Positions 9,121-17,009 of a stretch of DNA of 64,000 nt are shown here, one piece after another. Positions within the stretch are counted from its first letter, which is position 1; each line of letters begins with the position of its first letter. Source of the stretch: Vibrio rumoiensis (lineage in GTDB: Bacteria; Pseudomonadota; Gammaproteobacteria; Enterobacterales; Vibrionaceae); the NCBI RefSeq assembly GCF_002218045.2, contig NZ_AP018685.1, forward strand, positions 2,046,001 to 2,110,000, written 5' to 3'. The notes under the pieces are model-generated. The model had not been told where the DNA came from and ran no database searches. It saw only the letters and a list, made by a program, of their open reading frames with translations. The position numbers were made by a program, and so were the translations under genes.

Positions 9121-11082
9121 ATGAGCACGCAAAAAAATCCCTTTGCTTTAATTGATAAACCCACCTTCTTTGGTGCGTTATTCGTATTATTCGCAGCCGT
9201 TGTACCTTTATTGATTTTCCCCGAAAAAGGCGCTGAATGGATCGCCATCGCCAAAACCTTCATGACCGATGAAGTCGGTACGCTATACCTGATTCTTGGG
9301 TTAGCGGCATTCTTCTTTATGATTTATATTATTTTTTCCGATATCGGCCAAATTAAGCTGGGTGAGCCGGATGAAAAGCCAGAGTTTAAAACTGGCTCAT
9401 GGGCAGCCATGTTGTTCTGTGGCGGTATTGGGGCCAGTATTTTATATTGGGGCACCATTGAGTGGGCCTTTTATTATCTAAACCCACCATTCCAACTAGA
9501 ACCTGGCAGTGATGAAGCGATTCGCTGGGCTGCTACCTATGGTATTTTCCACTGGGGCCCGATTGCGTGGTCAATCTATTTAGTTCCAGCCATTCCAATC
9601 GCCTACTTCTACTATGTGCGTAAACAACCTGTACTAAAAGTGTCTGCCGCTTTAATGCCTGTCATTGGTGAAAAACGCGCTCACGGTTGGTTAGGTAAAA
9701 CCATCGATGTACTATTTATCTTCGGTTTACTTGGTGGTGGTGCGACAACATTAGGTTTAGCTGCGCCACTTATCACCGAAGGTTTGAATAACTTATTTGG
9801 TATTCCTAAAACCACCATGGTGCAACTTGGGGTACTACTCGTGTGTACCATGATTTTTGCTTATTCTGCTTATGCCGGGATGTCCAAAGGTATCCAACTA
9901 TTAAGTAACATCAACTTCTGGGGTGCCATTGGCCTACTTGCCTTTATCTTTGTCGTCGGGCCAACCAACTTCTTAGTTGAAACCGGACTTGATTCATTAG
10001 GCCGTATGCTAACCCACTTCTTTAGAATGGCGTCTTGGGCGGAACCATTTGGTGGCTACGGAGACTTTAAAGATACCCACTTCCCACAAGACTGGACTAT
10101 TTTCTACTGGGCTTGGTGGTTAGTGTTTGCGCCAAGCATGGGTTTATTTATTGCTCGTATCTCACGGGGTCGTACGATTAAGCAAATGGTGGCAGGTTCT
10201 ATTTTCTTTGGTTCACTAGGTTGCTTCTTGTTCTTTATGATCTTAGGCAACTACGGACTGTCGTTACAGCTATCTGGCACAGTTGATGTAGTGGCTATTT
10301 TGCAACAACAAGGGACAACAGCCGCTATCTTCTCCATTTTAGAACAGCTGCCGATGAGCACATTTGTCATTGCGGTATTTACTATTTTATGTGTTCTATT
10401 TACCGCCACCACCTTTGACTCAATCTCATACATCTTAGCCTCTGTGGTACAAAATGATGTAACCGAAGAGCCAATGCGTTGGAACCGTTTGTTCTGGGCA
10501 TTTACGCTATCATTTATGCCTGCGGTACTGATGTTTATGGGTGGCTTATCGACACTACAAACAGCAGCGATTGTCGGAGGCTTACCTTTAATTGCCATCG
10601 TCGCCATGTTGATGCTATCCATCATCAAAGCTGCCTCTCTCGACTTATCGCACCAAGACGGTTACCAAGATCCTGTGATCAATATCGAAGACTTACCCGA
10701 AGTGGATCCTTGGTCGACTGAAGGTATGGCTCTGGCAAAATTTGAAGAGTTAAAAGCCACCGCTATTGAAGCGGCTAATGATGAGCGCGAAGCCCTCAAA
10801 GCGATTTGGAAATTGAAAAAACAGATCCGCGAGGAAGCGCTCACTTATGGTGACAATGGTTTAGAGCTTGGTGACATTCCAAGTGAGATGCAAAAAGAGC
10901 TAGACCGCCTCACTACCGAAGCGATGGCTGCGAAAGAAGTCAAGCTTGCGGCATCTGAAGAAGCTCAACAAGCTCGTATTGCTTTCAATGAATTATTAAA
11001 AGAAAGAGAAGAAGAGTCTCAAGGCTCTGAAGTAATCGATGCTTCAGCCGCAATGCAAAAAGAAAGCAAAGCCGCAAGTTAA
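9121..11082 (+). CDS. BCCT-family transporter (betaine/choline/carnitine type) with long C-terminal tail
   Basis: A 653-residue secondary transporter of the BCCT family with about twelve membrane helices. The signature lies around DWTIFYWAWWLVFAPSMG (near residue 325), and the glycine-rich third helix reads MLFCGGIGASILYWG. Such proteins take up glycine betaine, choline or related osmolytes with Na+ or H+. From about residue 530 an unusual tail of some 120 residues follows, rich in Ala, Glu and Lys and predicted helical, ending QKESKAAS. BCCT tails can sense osmotic or ionic changes, but this one's role is unknown. ATG at 9121 has AGGAG seven bases upstream. Substrate not assignable. Confidence 0.9.
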   Translation: MSTQKNPFALIDKPTFFGALFVLFAAVVPLLIFPEKGAEWIAIAKTFMTDEVGTLYLILGLAAFFFMIYIIFSDIGQIKLGEPDEKPEFKTGSWAAMLFCGGIGASILYWGTIEWAFYYLNPPFQLEPGSDEAIRWAATYGIFHWGPIAWSIYLVPAIPIAYFYYVRKQPVLKVSAALMPVIGEKRAHGWLGKTIDVLFIFGLLGGGATTLGLAAPLITEGLNNLFGIPKTTMVQLGVLLVCTMIFAYSAYAGMSKGIQLLSNINFWGAIGLLAFIFVVGPTNFLVETGLDSLGRMLTHFFRMASWAEPFGGYGDFKDTHFPQDWTIFYWAWWLVFAPSMGLFIARISRGRTIKQMVAGSIFFGSLGCFLFFMILGNYGLSLQLSGTVDVVAILQQQGTTAAIFSILEQLPMSTFVIAVFTILCVLFTATTFDSISYILASVVQNDVTEEPMRWNRLFWAFTLSFMPAVLMFMGGLSTLQTAAIVGGLPLIAIVAMLMLSIIKAASLDLSHQDGYQDPVINIEDLPEVDPWSTEGMALAKFEELKATAIEAANDEREALKAIWKLKKQIREEALTYGDNGLELGDIPSEMQKELDRLTTEAMAAKEVKLAASEEAQQARIAFNELLKEREEESQGSEVIDASAAMQKESKAAS

Positions 11083-11114
11083 ACAACTCAGGCTTGCAGA
11101 AAAACGCTAAAAAC

Positions 11115-11140
11115 AAGGGCAGCCAATAGCTGCCCTTTTT
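11115..11140. terminator. Rho-independent terminator
   Basis: A 9-bp GC-rich stem AAGGGCAGC/GCTGCCCTT (11115-11123 with 11129-11137), loop CAATA, then a T run on the plus strand. It ends the BCCT transcript. The minus strand also ends in a T-rich stretch, so it may serve the convergent hydrolase gene. Confidence 0.88.
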
Positions 11141-11189
11141 GTTGTTTATTGGTTGTTTATTTCATACTCACGACTTTTATTATCAGCAG

Positions 11190-12035
11190 TTATGCCAATA
11201 AATAGTTCGCATGAAACTTAATGTGATCATCAATGAAGCTCGCAATAAAGAAATAACTGTGGTCATAACCATCACGAAGATTAATTTCAAAAGGATAGTT
11301 CACATCGTTAGCCGCATTTTCCAAAAGTTGCGGTTTCAATTGCTCTTCCAAGAAGTTATCCGACAAACCTTGATCAACTTTAATCGGCGGTAGGTAGGCT
11401 TCATTACCTTTGATTTTTTTCATCAATTCCACGGAGTCATACTTAACCCACAATGCTTGGTCATCTCCCAAGTAAGCCGTTAAAGCTTTGTGCCCCCACG
11501 GACAATGCAGTGGGCTAGCAATCGGGCTAAATGCCGAAATCGACTTAAACCTTGGCGCATTACGCAAACCAATCGTTAACGCGCCATGACCGCCCATCGA
11601 GTGTCCAGAAATAGAACGCTTATCGCTTACCGGAAAATGCGCTTCAATCAACGCGGGTAGCTCATAGGCAATGTAATCATACATTTGATAATGCTTAGCC
11701 CAAGGCGCTTGAGTAGCATTAAGATAAAACCCCGCCCCTTTACCAAGATCGTAAGCTTCATCATCCGCCACATCGTCACCACGAGGGCTGGTATCAGGCG
11801 CAACAATCGCAATGCCTAATTCCGCCGCCATACGTTGCGCGCCAGCTTTTTGGACAAAATTTTCATCGCTGCAAGTCAAGCCGGATAACCAATATAACAC
11901 TGGCACTTTATTCGACTCTGACGCTTGCGGTGGTAAAAAAATCGAAAAGCGCATTTGGCAATTAAGCACTGATGAATCATGCTCAAATTGCTGTTGTTGC
12001 CCACCAAAACACTGATTTGAATTCAACTGTTTCAT
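11190..12035 (-). CDS. frmB: S-formylglutathione hydrolase
   Basis: A 281-residue serine hydrolase of the esterase D family. It cleaves S-formylglutathione to formate and glutathione, the second step of glutathione-dependent formaldehyde removal. The nucleophile lies in SGHSMGGHG (GxSxG) and the catalytic His in DGYDHSYFF near the C-terminus. The frame stays open for 42 more codons from a GTG, but those read through a 7-base tandem array; the ATG at 12035 gives a normal family length and N-terminus (MKQLNSNQCFGGQQQQF). It follows frmA on the same strand, with a 257-base gap holding two repeat elements. Also called fghA. Confidence 0.93.
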   Translation of the reverse strand: MKQLNSNQCFGGQQQQFEHDSSVLNCQMRFSIFLPPQASESNKVPVLYWLSGLTCSDENFVQKAGAQRMAAELGIAIVAPDTSPRGDDVADDEAYDLGKGAGFYLNATQAPWAKHYQMYDYIAYELPALIEAHFPVSDKRSISGHSMGGHGALTIGLRNAPRFKSISAFSPIASPLHCPWGHKALTAYLGDDQALWVKYDSVELMKKIKGNEAYLPPIKVDQGLSDNFLEEQLKPQLLENAANDVNYPFEINLRDGYDHSYFFIASFIDDHIKFHANYLLA

Positions 12036-12058
12036 AAATATCCATCTACCATTTTTAC

Positions 12059-12115
12059 GTGTCTCGTGTCTCGTGTCTCGTGTCTCGTGTCTCGTGTCTC
12101 GTGTCTCGTGTCTCG
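12059..12115. repeat. Heptanucleotide tandem array, GTGTCTC x8
   Basis: Eight perfect consecutive copies of GTGTCTC fill 12059-12114, with no interruptions. The array lies 24 bases upstream of the frmB start. A second array with the unit GTTTCTC, differing by one base, is found at 57266. Such arrays can change copy number by slippage. Confidence 0.95.
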
Positions 12116-12166
12116 ATAAAGAGTTTACACTTGAAACACAAATAACAAGCTTCCTAGCCACGATTC

Positions 12167-12292
12167 AATCTTCAAAGTAATTGAACTTACAGCTAGGCGA
12201 CAAGTAAGCGAAGCCCCATGAGCATAGCTCGCCTATGTGATTGGGGTGAGTGCACGCAGTCAACAACGCTGTAAGTTCAAGAACGAAGAAGA
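12167..12292. repeat. ERIC-like palindromic intergenic repeat
   Basis: A 126-bp imperfect palindrome: TTGAACTTACAGC at the left is mirrored by GCTGTAAGTTCAAG at the right, and the centre pairs CCCCATGAGCATAG with CCTATGTGATTGGGG. The centre and right half (GATTGGGGTGAGTG, then CAACAACGCTGTAAG) match the ERIC consensus known from enterobacteria and vibrios. It sits between frmA and frmB and would form a long hairpin in a shared mRNA. Confidence 0.8.
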
Positions 12293-13417
12293 TTAGTAAT
12301 GAATCACACTGCGGATACTCTTACCCTCATGCATCAATTCGAACGCGTCATTAATATCTTCTAAGCCCATCGTATGAGTAATAAAGTCATTCAACTTAAA
12401 CTCACCTTTCATGTAACGCTCTACGTAATCAGGTAATTGTGAACGACCTTTTACACCACCAAAAGCCGATCCTTTCCAAACTCGACCTGTGACTAATTGG
12501 AATGGGCGAGTTGAAATCTCTTGGCCAGCGCCCGCGACACCGATGATAATCGATTCGCCCCAACCTTTATGGCAACACTCAAGTGCAGAGCGCATTAAAT
12601 GCACATTACCAACACATTCAAATGAGTAATCAACGCCACCATCGGTCATTTCAACAATCACTTCTTGAATTGGCTTATCGAAATCTTTCGGGTTGACCAC
12701 GTCGGTTGCGCCTAGTTTTTTGGCTAACTCAAATTTTGATTCATTAATATCAATCGCAATGATTCGACCCGCTTTAGCCATAGTTGAACCAATGATCGCA
12801 GACAAACCAATGCCCCCCAAACCAAAAATAGCCACGGTATCACCTGGTTGCACTTTCGCAGTATTGGTCACCGCGCCCATACCGGTTGTTACCCCACAAC
12901 CCAATAAACACACTTCTTTTAAGTCGGCTTCTGGGTTGATTTTGGCTAAAGAAACTTCTGGTAAAACGGTGTACTCAGAGAAGGTAGACGTTCCCATGTA
13001 ATGGTAAATAGGCTCACCGTTAATAGAAAAACGCGTGGTACCGTCCGGCATTAAGCCTTTACCTTGCGTTTCACGAACCGAAGAACACAAGTTGGTTTTG
13101 CCTGATTTACAGAATTTACATTCGCCACACTCCGCGGTGTAAAGTGGAATAACATGATCGCCAACTTTCACCGATGTCACACCTTCACCAATCGATTCCA
13201 CAATGCCGCCACCTTCATGGCCAAGGATCGCAGGAAAAACACCTTCTGGATCATCACCAGACAGCGTAAATGCATCGGTATGACATACACCGGTAGCAAT
13301 AATTTTCACACGAACTTCGCCAGCTTGCGGAGGCATCACATCTACAGTTTCCATCTTAAGAGGCTCACCCGCTTTCCATGCGACGGCTGCGCGTGACTTG
13401 ATTACTTGTGCTGTCAT
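12293..13417 (-). CDS. frmA: S-(hydroxymethyl)glutathione dehydrogenase (class III alcohol dehydrogenase)
   Basis: A 374-residue zinc-dependent medium-chain dehydrogenase that oxidises S-hydroxymethylglutathione (formaldehyde plus glutathione) with NAD+. Catalytic zinc site: ATGVCHTDAFTLSG and GHEGGGIVESIG. Structural zinc: the four Cys of CGECKFCKSGKTNLC. Nucleotide site: GLGGIGLSAI. The length and the CHTDAFTLSG motif are typical of class III enzymes. With frmB it makes a complete formaldehyde-to-formate pathway. A LysR regulator is divergent, taking the place of the FrmR repressor of E. coli. Confidence 0.95.
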   Translation of the reverse strand: MTAQVIKSRAAVAWKAGEPLKMETVDVMPPQAGEVRVKIIATGVCHTDAFTLSGDDPEGVFPAILGHEGGGIVESIGEGVTSVKVGDHVIPLYTAECGECKFCKSGKTNLCSSVRETQGKGLMPDGTTRFSINGEPIYHYMGTSTFSEYTVLPEVSLAKINPEADLKEVCLLGCGVTTGMGAVTNTAKVQPGDTVAIFGLGGIGLSAIIGSTMAKAGRIIAIDINESKFELAKKLGATDVVNPKDFDKPIQEVIVEMTDGGVDYSFECVGNVHLMRSALECCHKGWGESIIIGVAGAGQEISTRPFQLVTGRVWKGSAFGGVKGRSQLPDYVERYMKGEFKLNDFITHTMGLEDINDAFELMHEGKSIRSVIHY

Positions 13418-13443
13418 TTCAATTCCTTATTGAGAATATTAAT

Positions 13444-13457
13444 AATGGATATTCATT
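13444..13457. promoter_or_regulatory. Possible LysR operator in the frmA/LysR divergent region
   Basis: The near-palindrome AATGGATATTCATT lies in the 155-base space between the divergent frmA and LysR genes. Its size and AT-rich centre resemble a LysR-type binding box. This is a pattern match only; no half-site partner was confirmed. Confidence 0.3.
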
Positions 13458-13572
13458 GATTTCAGTATAGTCAAACTCACTTAAATGATAAGGATCGTAT
13501 TTGCAAAACACTTTTACCATTAAGTAATAATAGCTAAGATATGACATCAATTAATACATATAGGTGATAAAG

Positions 13573-14427
13573 ATGCAGTGGCAAGGAATATCGGAATTTG
13601 TAGCTGTCGCGGAAACTGGCAGCTTTACTTTAGCGGCAAAACACCTATCGGTATCGACCGCACAAATCAGCCGTCAGGTGAATCAATTAGAAAAACGCCT
13701 GTCGGTAAAATTGTTTTATCGCACCACTCGCCAAGTTAAATTAACCGACATTGGCCAAAATTATTTTCAACAATGTCAGGCGATTCTAGAACAATTAAAA
13801 GAAGCCGAATTATCCGTTACCAACCTCAATCATAGCTTGCAAGGCCAACTGAAAGTTTCGGTACCCATTGCTTACGGGGAAAGTCATATTGCGCCATTAA
13901 TTAATGATTTCTGTCTGCTATACCCAGACTTAACTATCGAGCTTTGGTTAACCAATCAATTGGTCGATCTGACCGAAGAAAAAGTCGATTTAGCGATTCG
14001 CTTAGGCACGCTAGATGATTCAAGCATGATGGCGAAAAAATTACGTCCAAGGCAGCAGTACTTATGCGCCTCGCCCAAATATTTACGTCAACAAGGCATG
14101 CCGGAATCGCTACACGATCTCAAGCAACATAACTGCTTAGTGGGAACCTTAGATTATTGGCGTTTTCATAATAGGAAGTTAACCGTCAATGGCTCACTCA
14201 AATGCAATAATGGCTATGCTTTACTGGATGCTGCGCTTAAAGGAATAGGGATTGTCCAACTTCCTGACTACTACGTTGAAAGTTATGTCGAGTCAGGTCA
14301 ATTGGTCTCCATTTTGCCTCATCTACAAACAAAAAATGATGGTGTGTGGGCGGTGTACCCTCACAACCATCATTTATCAACTAAGGTTCGTTTACTGCTC
14401 GATTACTTAGATAAACATCTCAACTAA
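13573..14427 (+). CDS. LysR-family transcriptional regulator, divergent from frmA
   Basis: A 284-residue LysR protein. The N-terminal winged helix-turn-helix covers residues 1-60 (FVAVAETGSFTLAAKHL, then STAQISRQVNQLEKRL), followed by a substrate-binding domain. The frame can begin at a GTG at 13564, but the ATG at 13573 is preferred because AGGTG lies seven bases before it and the GTG lacks a ribosome site. The divergent arrangement suggests it controls frmA and perhaps frmB. The inducer is unknown; a formaldehyde or S-hydroxymethylglutathione signal is inference only. Confidence 0.88.
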   Translation: MQWQGISEFVAVAETGSFTLAAKHLSVSTAQISRQVNQLEKRLSVKLFYRTTRQVKLTDIGQNYFQQCQAILEQLKEAELSVTNLNHSLQGQLKVSVPIAYGESHIAPLINDFCLLYPDLTIELWLTNQLVDLTEEKVDLAIRLGTLDDSSMMAKKLRPRQQYLCASPKYLRQQGMPESLHDLKQHNCLVGTLDYWRFHNRKLTVNGSLKCNNGYALLDAALKGIGIVQLPDYYVESYVESGQLVSILPHLQTKNDGVWAVYPHNHHLSTKVRLLLDYLDKHLN

Positions 14428-14437
14428 CTCGTTAACG

Positions 14438-15265
14438 CTACTTTTTATTCATCTCCGCCAACGTCGCTTGCAGTTGATCGAGCTTTTCATTAAGCGCCTG
14501 CATTTCTTGTGAAGTCGCCATGGTATCCGCATCAGGATTTTGCTCTTCACGTAGTTGCTTATGCTCTTCTGACATCACTTCCAAAATAGTACCAACCATC
14601 ATATTTAAGAAAATGAACGCGGTAAGGAAGATGAACGTTAGGTAGTAGATCCAACTTAATGAATAGACTTCCATGGTTTCATACATCACATCAGTCCAAT
14701 CCTCAAAGGTCGCCACTCGGAACAGGGTTAGCATTGAGATCGACACATCACTCCACAAAGTTGGGTTAATATCGGCGAACAACATGCTGCCGATTGCGGC
14801 GTAAATGTAGAAAATGACAAACATTAATAATCCGATATACCCCATCTGAGGAATCGCTTTTATCAATGCATTGACCAGTACCCGTAACTCCGGAACCATG
14901 GATACCAAACGCAACACGCGGAAGATACGTAGTAGCCTCGCGATAAGGATGGTCGAGCCTGCTGCTGGATATAAGCTACCGATAACAATAATGGTATCGA
15001 AAATATTCCAGCCCTTTTTAAAGAAAGAGCGGATACCATCACTAGCGAGGTAGCGGATCACTAATTCCACTAAAAAGAATACCGTGATCGCGATATCCAT
15101 AATGTTGAGGGCCGACTCCATCGCCGGTGGCAAAGAATAGGTATGGGCTCCAACCGTTAGGGCTGAAATGATGATCACCGCAATGACAAACCATTGAAAA
15201 CTTTTGCTTTGATCGATGCGTTTAAAAGCTCGCTGAAAGTGCGAAAAGGTAGACGTTTGTTCCAA
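14438..15265 (-). CDS. Voltage-gated cation channel, NaChBac-type single-domain
   Basis: A 275-residue inner-membrane ion channel with six helices per subunit, expected to be tetrameric. The S4 voltage sensor has four arginines at three-residue spacing (R110, R113, R116, R119). The pore loop gives the filter T186-F-E-D-W-T-D192. Classical bacterial sodium channels read TLESW; the extra acids at 189 and 192 are those linked to calcium selectivity. After S6 (FLNMMVGTILEVM) comes a cytoplasmic helix ending in a heptad-like coiled coil (LNEKLDQLQATLAEM), typical of tetramerising tails. It converges on the LysR gene with a ten-base gap and no visible terminator. Confidence 0.9.
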   Translation of the reverse strand: MEQTSTFSHFQRAFKRIDQSKSFQWFVIAVIIISALTVGAHTYSLPPAMESALNIMDIAITVFFLVELVIRYLASDGIRSFFKKGWNIFDTIIVIGSLYPAAGSTILIARLLRIFRVLRLVSMVPELRVLVNALIKAIPQMGYIGLLMFVIFYIYAAIGSMLFADINPTLWSDVSISMLTLFRVATFEDWTDVMYETMEVYSLSWIYYLTFIFLTAFIFLNMMVGTILEVMSEEHKQLREEQNPDADTMATSQEMQALNEKLDQLQATLAEMNKK

Positions 15266-15292
15266 GAATTTATCCCTTATTAATATCGTGTC

Positions 15293-15454
15293 ATACCAAT
15301 TCCAATAAGTAAGTGGGCTAAATTAGCGTAGAGAAAAAGCTTGATAACAAGGCATAAAATTTTTGTTCGTAGTGGTTCTACATACAAATTTTATAACGCA
15401 GTTAGCAAGTTTTTTAACAAGCTAAGATGATCAGTTATTTGTTGGAGTTGGTAT
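15293..15454. repeat. Palindromic intergenic element, 162 bp
   Basis: The ends are inverted repeats: ATACCAATTCCAATAAGTAA at the left and, read on the other strand, ATACCAACTCCAACAAATAA at the right. The middle folds again (AAATTTTTGT near 15358 with ATACAAATTTT near 15390). It contains no ORF of note. Its structure resembles the small mobile palindromic elements common in vibrio intergenic DNA. Confidence 0.7.
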
Positions 15455-15496
15455 TATAACTCACATCATGATAAGTGGATTCTTGGTATAACAAAG

Positions 15497-15535
15497 TGAA
15501 TAGACGTAACAGAGTATTACCTGCACGTCTATTCA
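15497..15535 (-). terminator. Terminator-like hairpin after thiE
   Basis: An 11-bp stem TGAATAGACGT/ACGTCTATTCA (15497-15507 with 15525-15535) with a 17-base loop lies seven bases beyond the thiE stop. On the minus strand it is followed by CTTTGTT. It is the likely end of the thi operon transcript. Confidence 0.5.
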
Positions 15536-15542
15536 ATGACAA

Positions 15543-16157
15543 TTAACTCATTAAGCCTAATAAATATTTGGCCGCTGCTTGTGGATCTTGCGCATGACAA
15601 ATGGCTGAAACCAAAGCCAAACCATGAACGCCAGTTGCCATTAATTCAGGAATATTGCTTTGATTAATGCCTCCAATCCCGACAATCGGTAACGAGGTAG
15701 TATTCAACGCCTTTTTCAAACCTTCAATGCCCCAATGATTTTTCGTATTGGTTTTGGTCGGGGTGGCAAAAATGGCGCTTAAACCAATGTAGTCAATTGG
15801 CAACGTATCGGCTTGTGCAAGTTGTTGTTCGTTTTCAATCGACAAGCCAAGGATCTTATCTGGGCCAATTAACCGACGAGCGATGTCAGCAGGCATATCC
15901 GACTGACCTAGGTGAACGCCATCAGCATCAATCGCCAGTGCAACATCCACTCGATCATTGATAATTAAAGGTACGCCACTGCCGGTTAAAATATCTTTTA
16001 CTGCTTGTGCCCGTTCAATAAAAGCACGCACATCACCATGTTTTTCGCGTACTTGCACCATGGTAACGCCACCTAACACTGCTTCACTGACTACATGTTT
16101 CAGTGTGGCTAAATCTTGTTGATCATCGGTGACCAAATACAAACGATAGTCGCTCAT
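15543..16157 (-). CDS. thiE: Thiamine-phosphate synthase
   Basis: A 204-residue TIM-barrel enzyme that joins HMP-pyrophosphate and HET-phosphate into thiamine monophosphate. Family motifs are clear: GGVTMVQVREKHGD (pyrophosphate site), PLIINDRVDVALAIDADGVH, HLGQSDMP, and GIGGINQSNI near the C-terminus. It is the last gene of a salvage operon that also supplies the two substrates: HET-phosphate from ThiM and the HMP moiety through TenA and the ThiXYZ transporter. No thiC or thiG is in the window. Confidence 0.95.
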   Translation of the reverse strand: MSDYRLYLVTDDQQDLATLKHVVSEAVLGGVTMVQVREKHGDVRAFIERAQAVKDILTGSGVPLIINDRVDVALAIDADGVHLGQSDMPADIARRLIGPDKILGLSIENEQQLAQADTLPIDYIGLSAIFATPTKTNTKNHWGIEGLKKALNTTSLPIVGIGGINQSNIPELMATGVHGLALVSAICHAQDPQAAAKYLLGLMS

Positions 16158-16195
16158 TGCGCTTCCTTATTCACACGCTCTAGGTTTAGAGGTTC

Positions 16196-16990
16196 TCATT
16201 TAAGACGTTCTAATTTAAGACGTTGACTCAGCGTTTGCACATCAAGTTGATATAACTCATCTAACAATGCCATTTGCAGACTACCCGGGCCACGCGCTTG
16301 CTCCGCAGCCATCTCACCGACTACACCAAGCACCGCTGTAGCAGCTAAACCAGACTCATCACCGACGGCGGCAAATGCTCCGGTCAAAGCGCTAAGCGTA
16401 CAACCCATCCCCGTTACGCACGGCATCATGGGATGACCATTGCTGAGTTTTACGGTTTGTGTATTACTCACTATGTAGTCGGTTTCACCAGAGATCACCA
16501 CACTCGCACCATACTCATTAACCAAGAAGCTGGCTGCGCTTAATGCCGCATCACTACTATCTAAAGCATCTACGCCTTTGCTTTGCGCTTGTTCACCGGC
16601 TAATGCAATAATCTCAGAAGCGTTGCCACGAATGATCAACTTATTGACTAACTGAGCAATTTGACGTGAAGTGTTGGTTCGTAACTGACTGGCACCACAA
16701 CCCACAGGATCAAGCACCACTACTTTGTTGTTGGCATTGGCTTGCTCGACGGCAAACATCATTCGCTCTGTCCAAGCACTATCAAGCGTGCCAATATTCA
16801 CCACCAGCGCGCCAGCAAATGACATCATCTCCGCCATTTCTTGTTTTGAATGCGCCATGATAGGAGATGCACCAATTGCCAATAACGCATTAGCCGTATT
16901 ATTCATCACTACATAATTCGTAATGTTCACTACTAATGGCTTCTGCTCTCGTAACGAAGTGAGCGCTTGAGTAATTTGTTCGATTAACAT
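16196..16990 (-). CDS. thiM: Hydroxyethylthiazole kinase
   Basis: A 264-residue ribokinase-like enzyme that phosphorylates 4-methyl-5-(2-hydroxyethyl)thiazole for thiamine salvage. Motifs: NVVMNNTANALLAIGASP-type N-terminus (here YVVMNNTANALLAIG), VVLDPVGCGASQLRT, and the catalytic-loop region VTGMGCTLSALTGAF. It lies between tenA and thiE on the same strand with short gaps (19 and 38 bases), which supports a single transcript. Confidence 0.95.
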   Translation of the reverse strand: MLIEQITQALTSLREQKPLVVNITNYVVMNNTANALLAIGASPIMAHSKQEMAEMMSFAGALVVNIGTLDSAWTERMMFAVEQANANNKVVVLDPVGCGASQLRTNTSRQIAQLVNKLIIRGNASEIIALAGEQAQSKGVDALDSSDAALSAASFLVNEYGASVVISGETDYIVSNTQTVKLSNGHPMMPCVTGMGCTLSALTGAFAAVGDESGLAATAVLGVVGEMAAEQARGPGSLQMALLDELYQLDVQTLSQRLKLERLK

Positions 16991-17009
16991 GTGAATTCTC
17001 CAATTAGCC

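Noticed and set aside
10251..10628. 125-codon ORF antisense to the BCCT gene
   Set aside because: Shadow frame of a conserved membrane protein; no ribosome site or recognisable domain.
12059..12115. CRISPR array
   Set aside because: Units are adjacent 7-mers without spacers; the same holds for 57266-57356. No cas genes are present.
12036..12161. N-terminal extension of frmB with Arg-His-Glu-Thr repeats
   Set aside because: It is read from the heptamer array, lacks a ribosome site, and is absent from the family.
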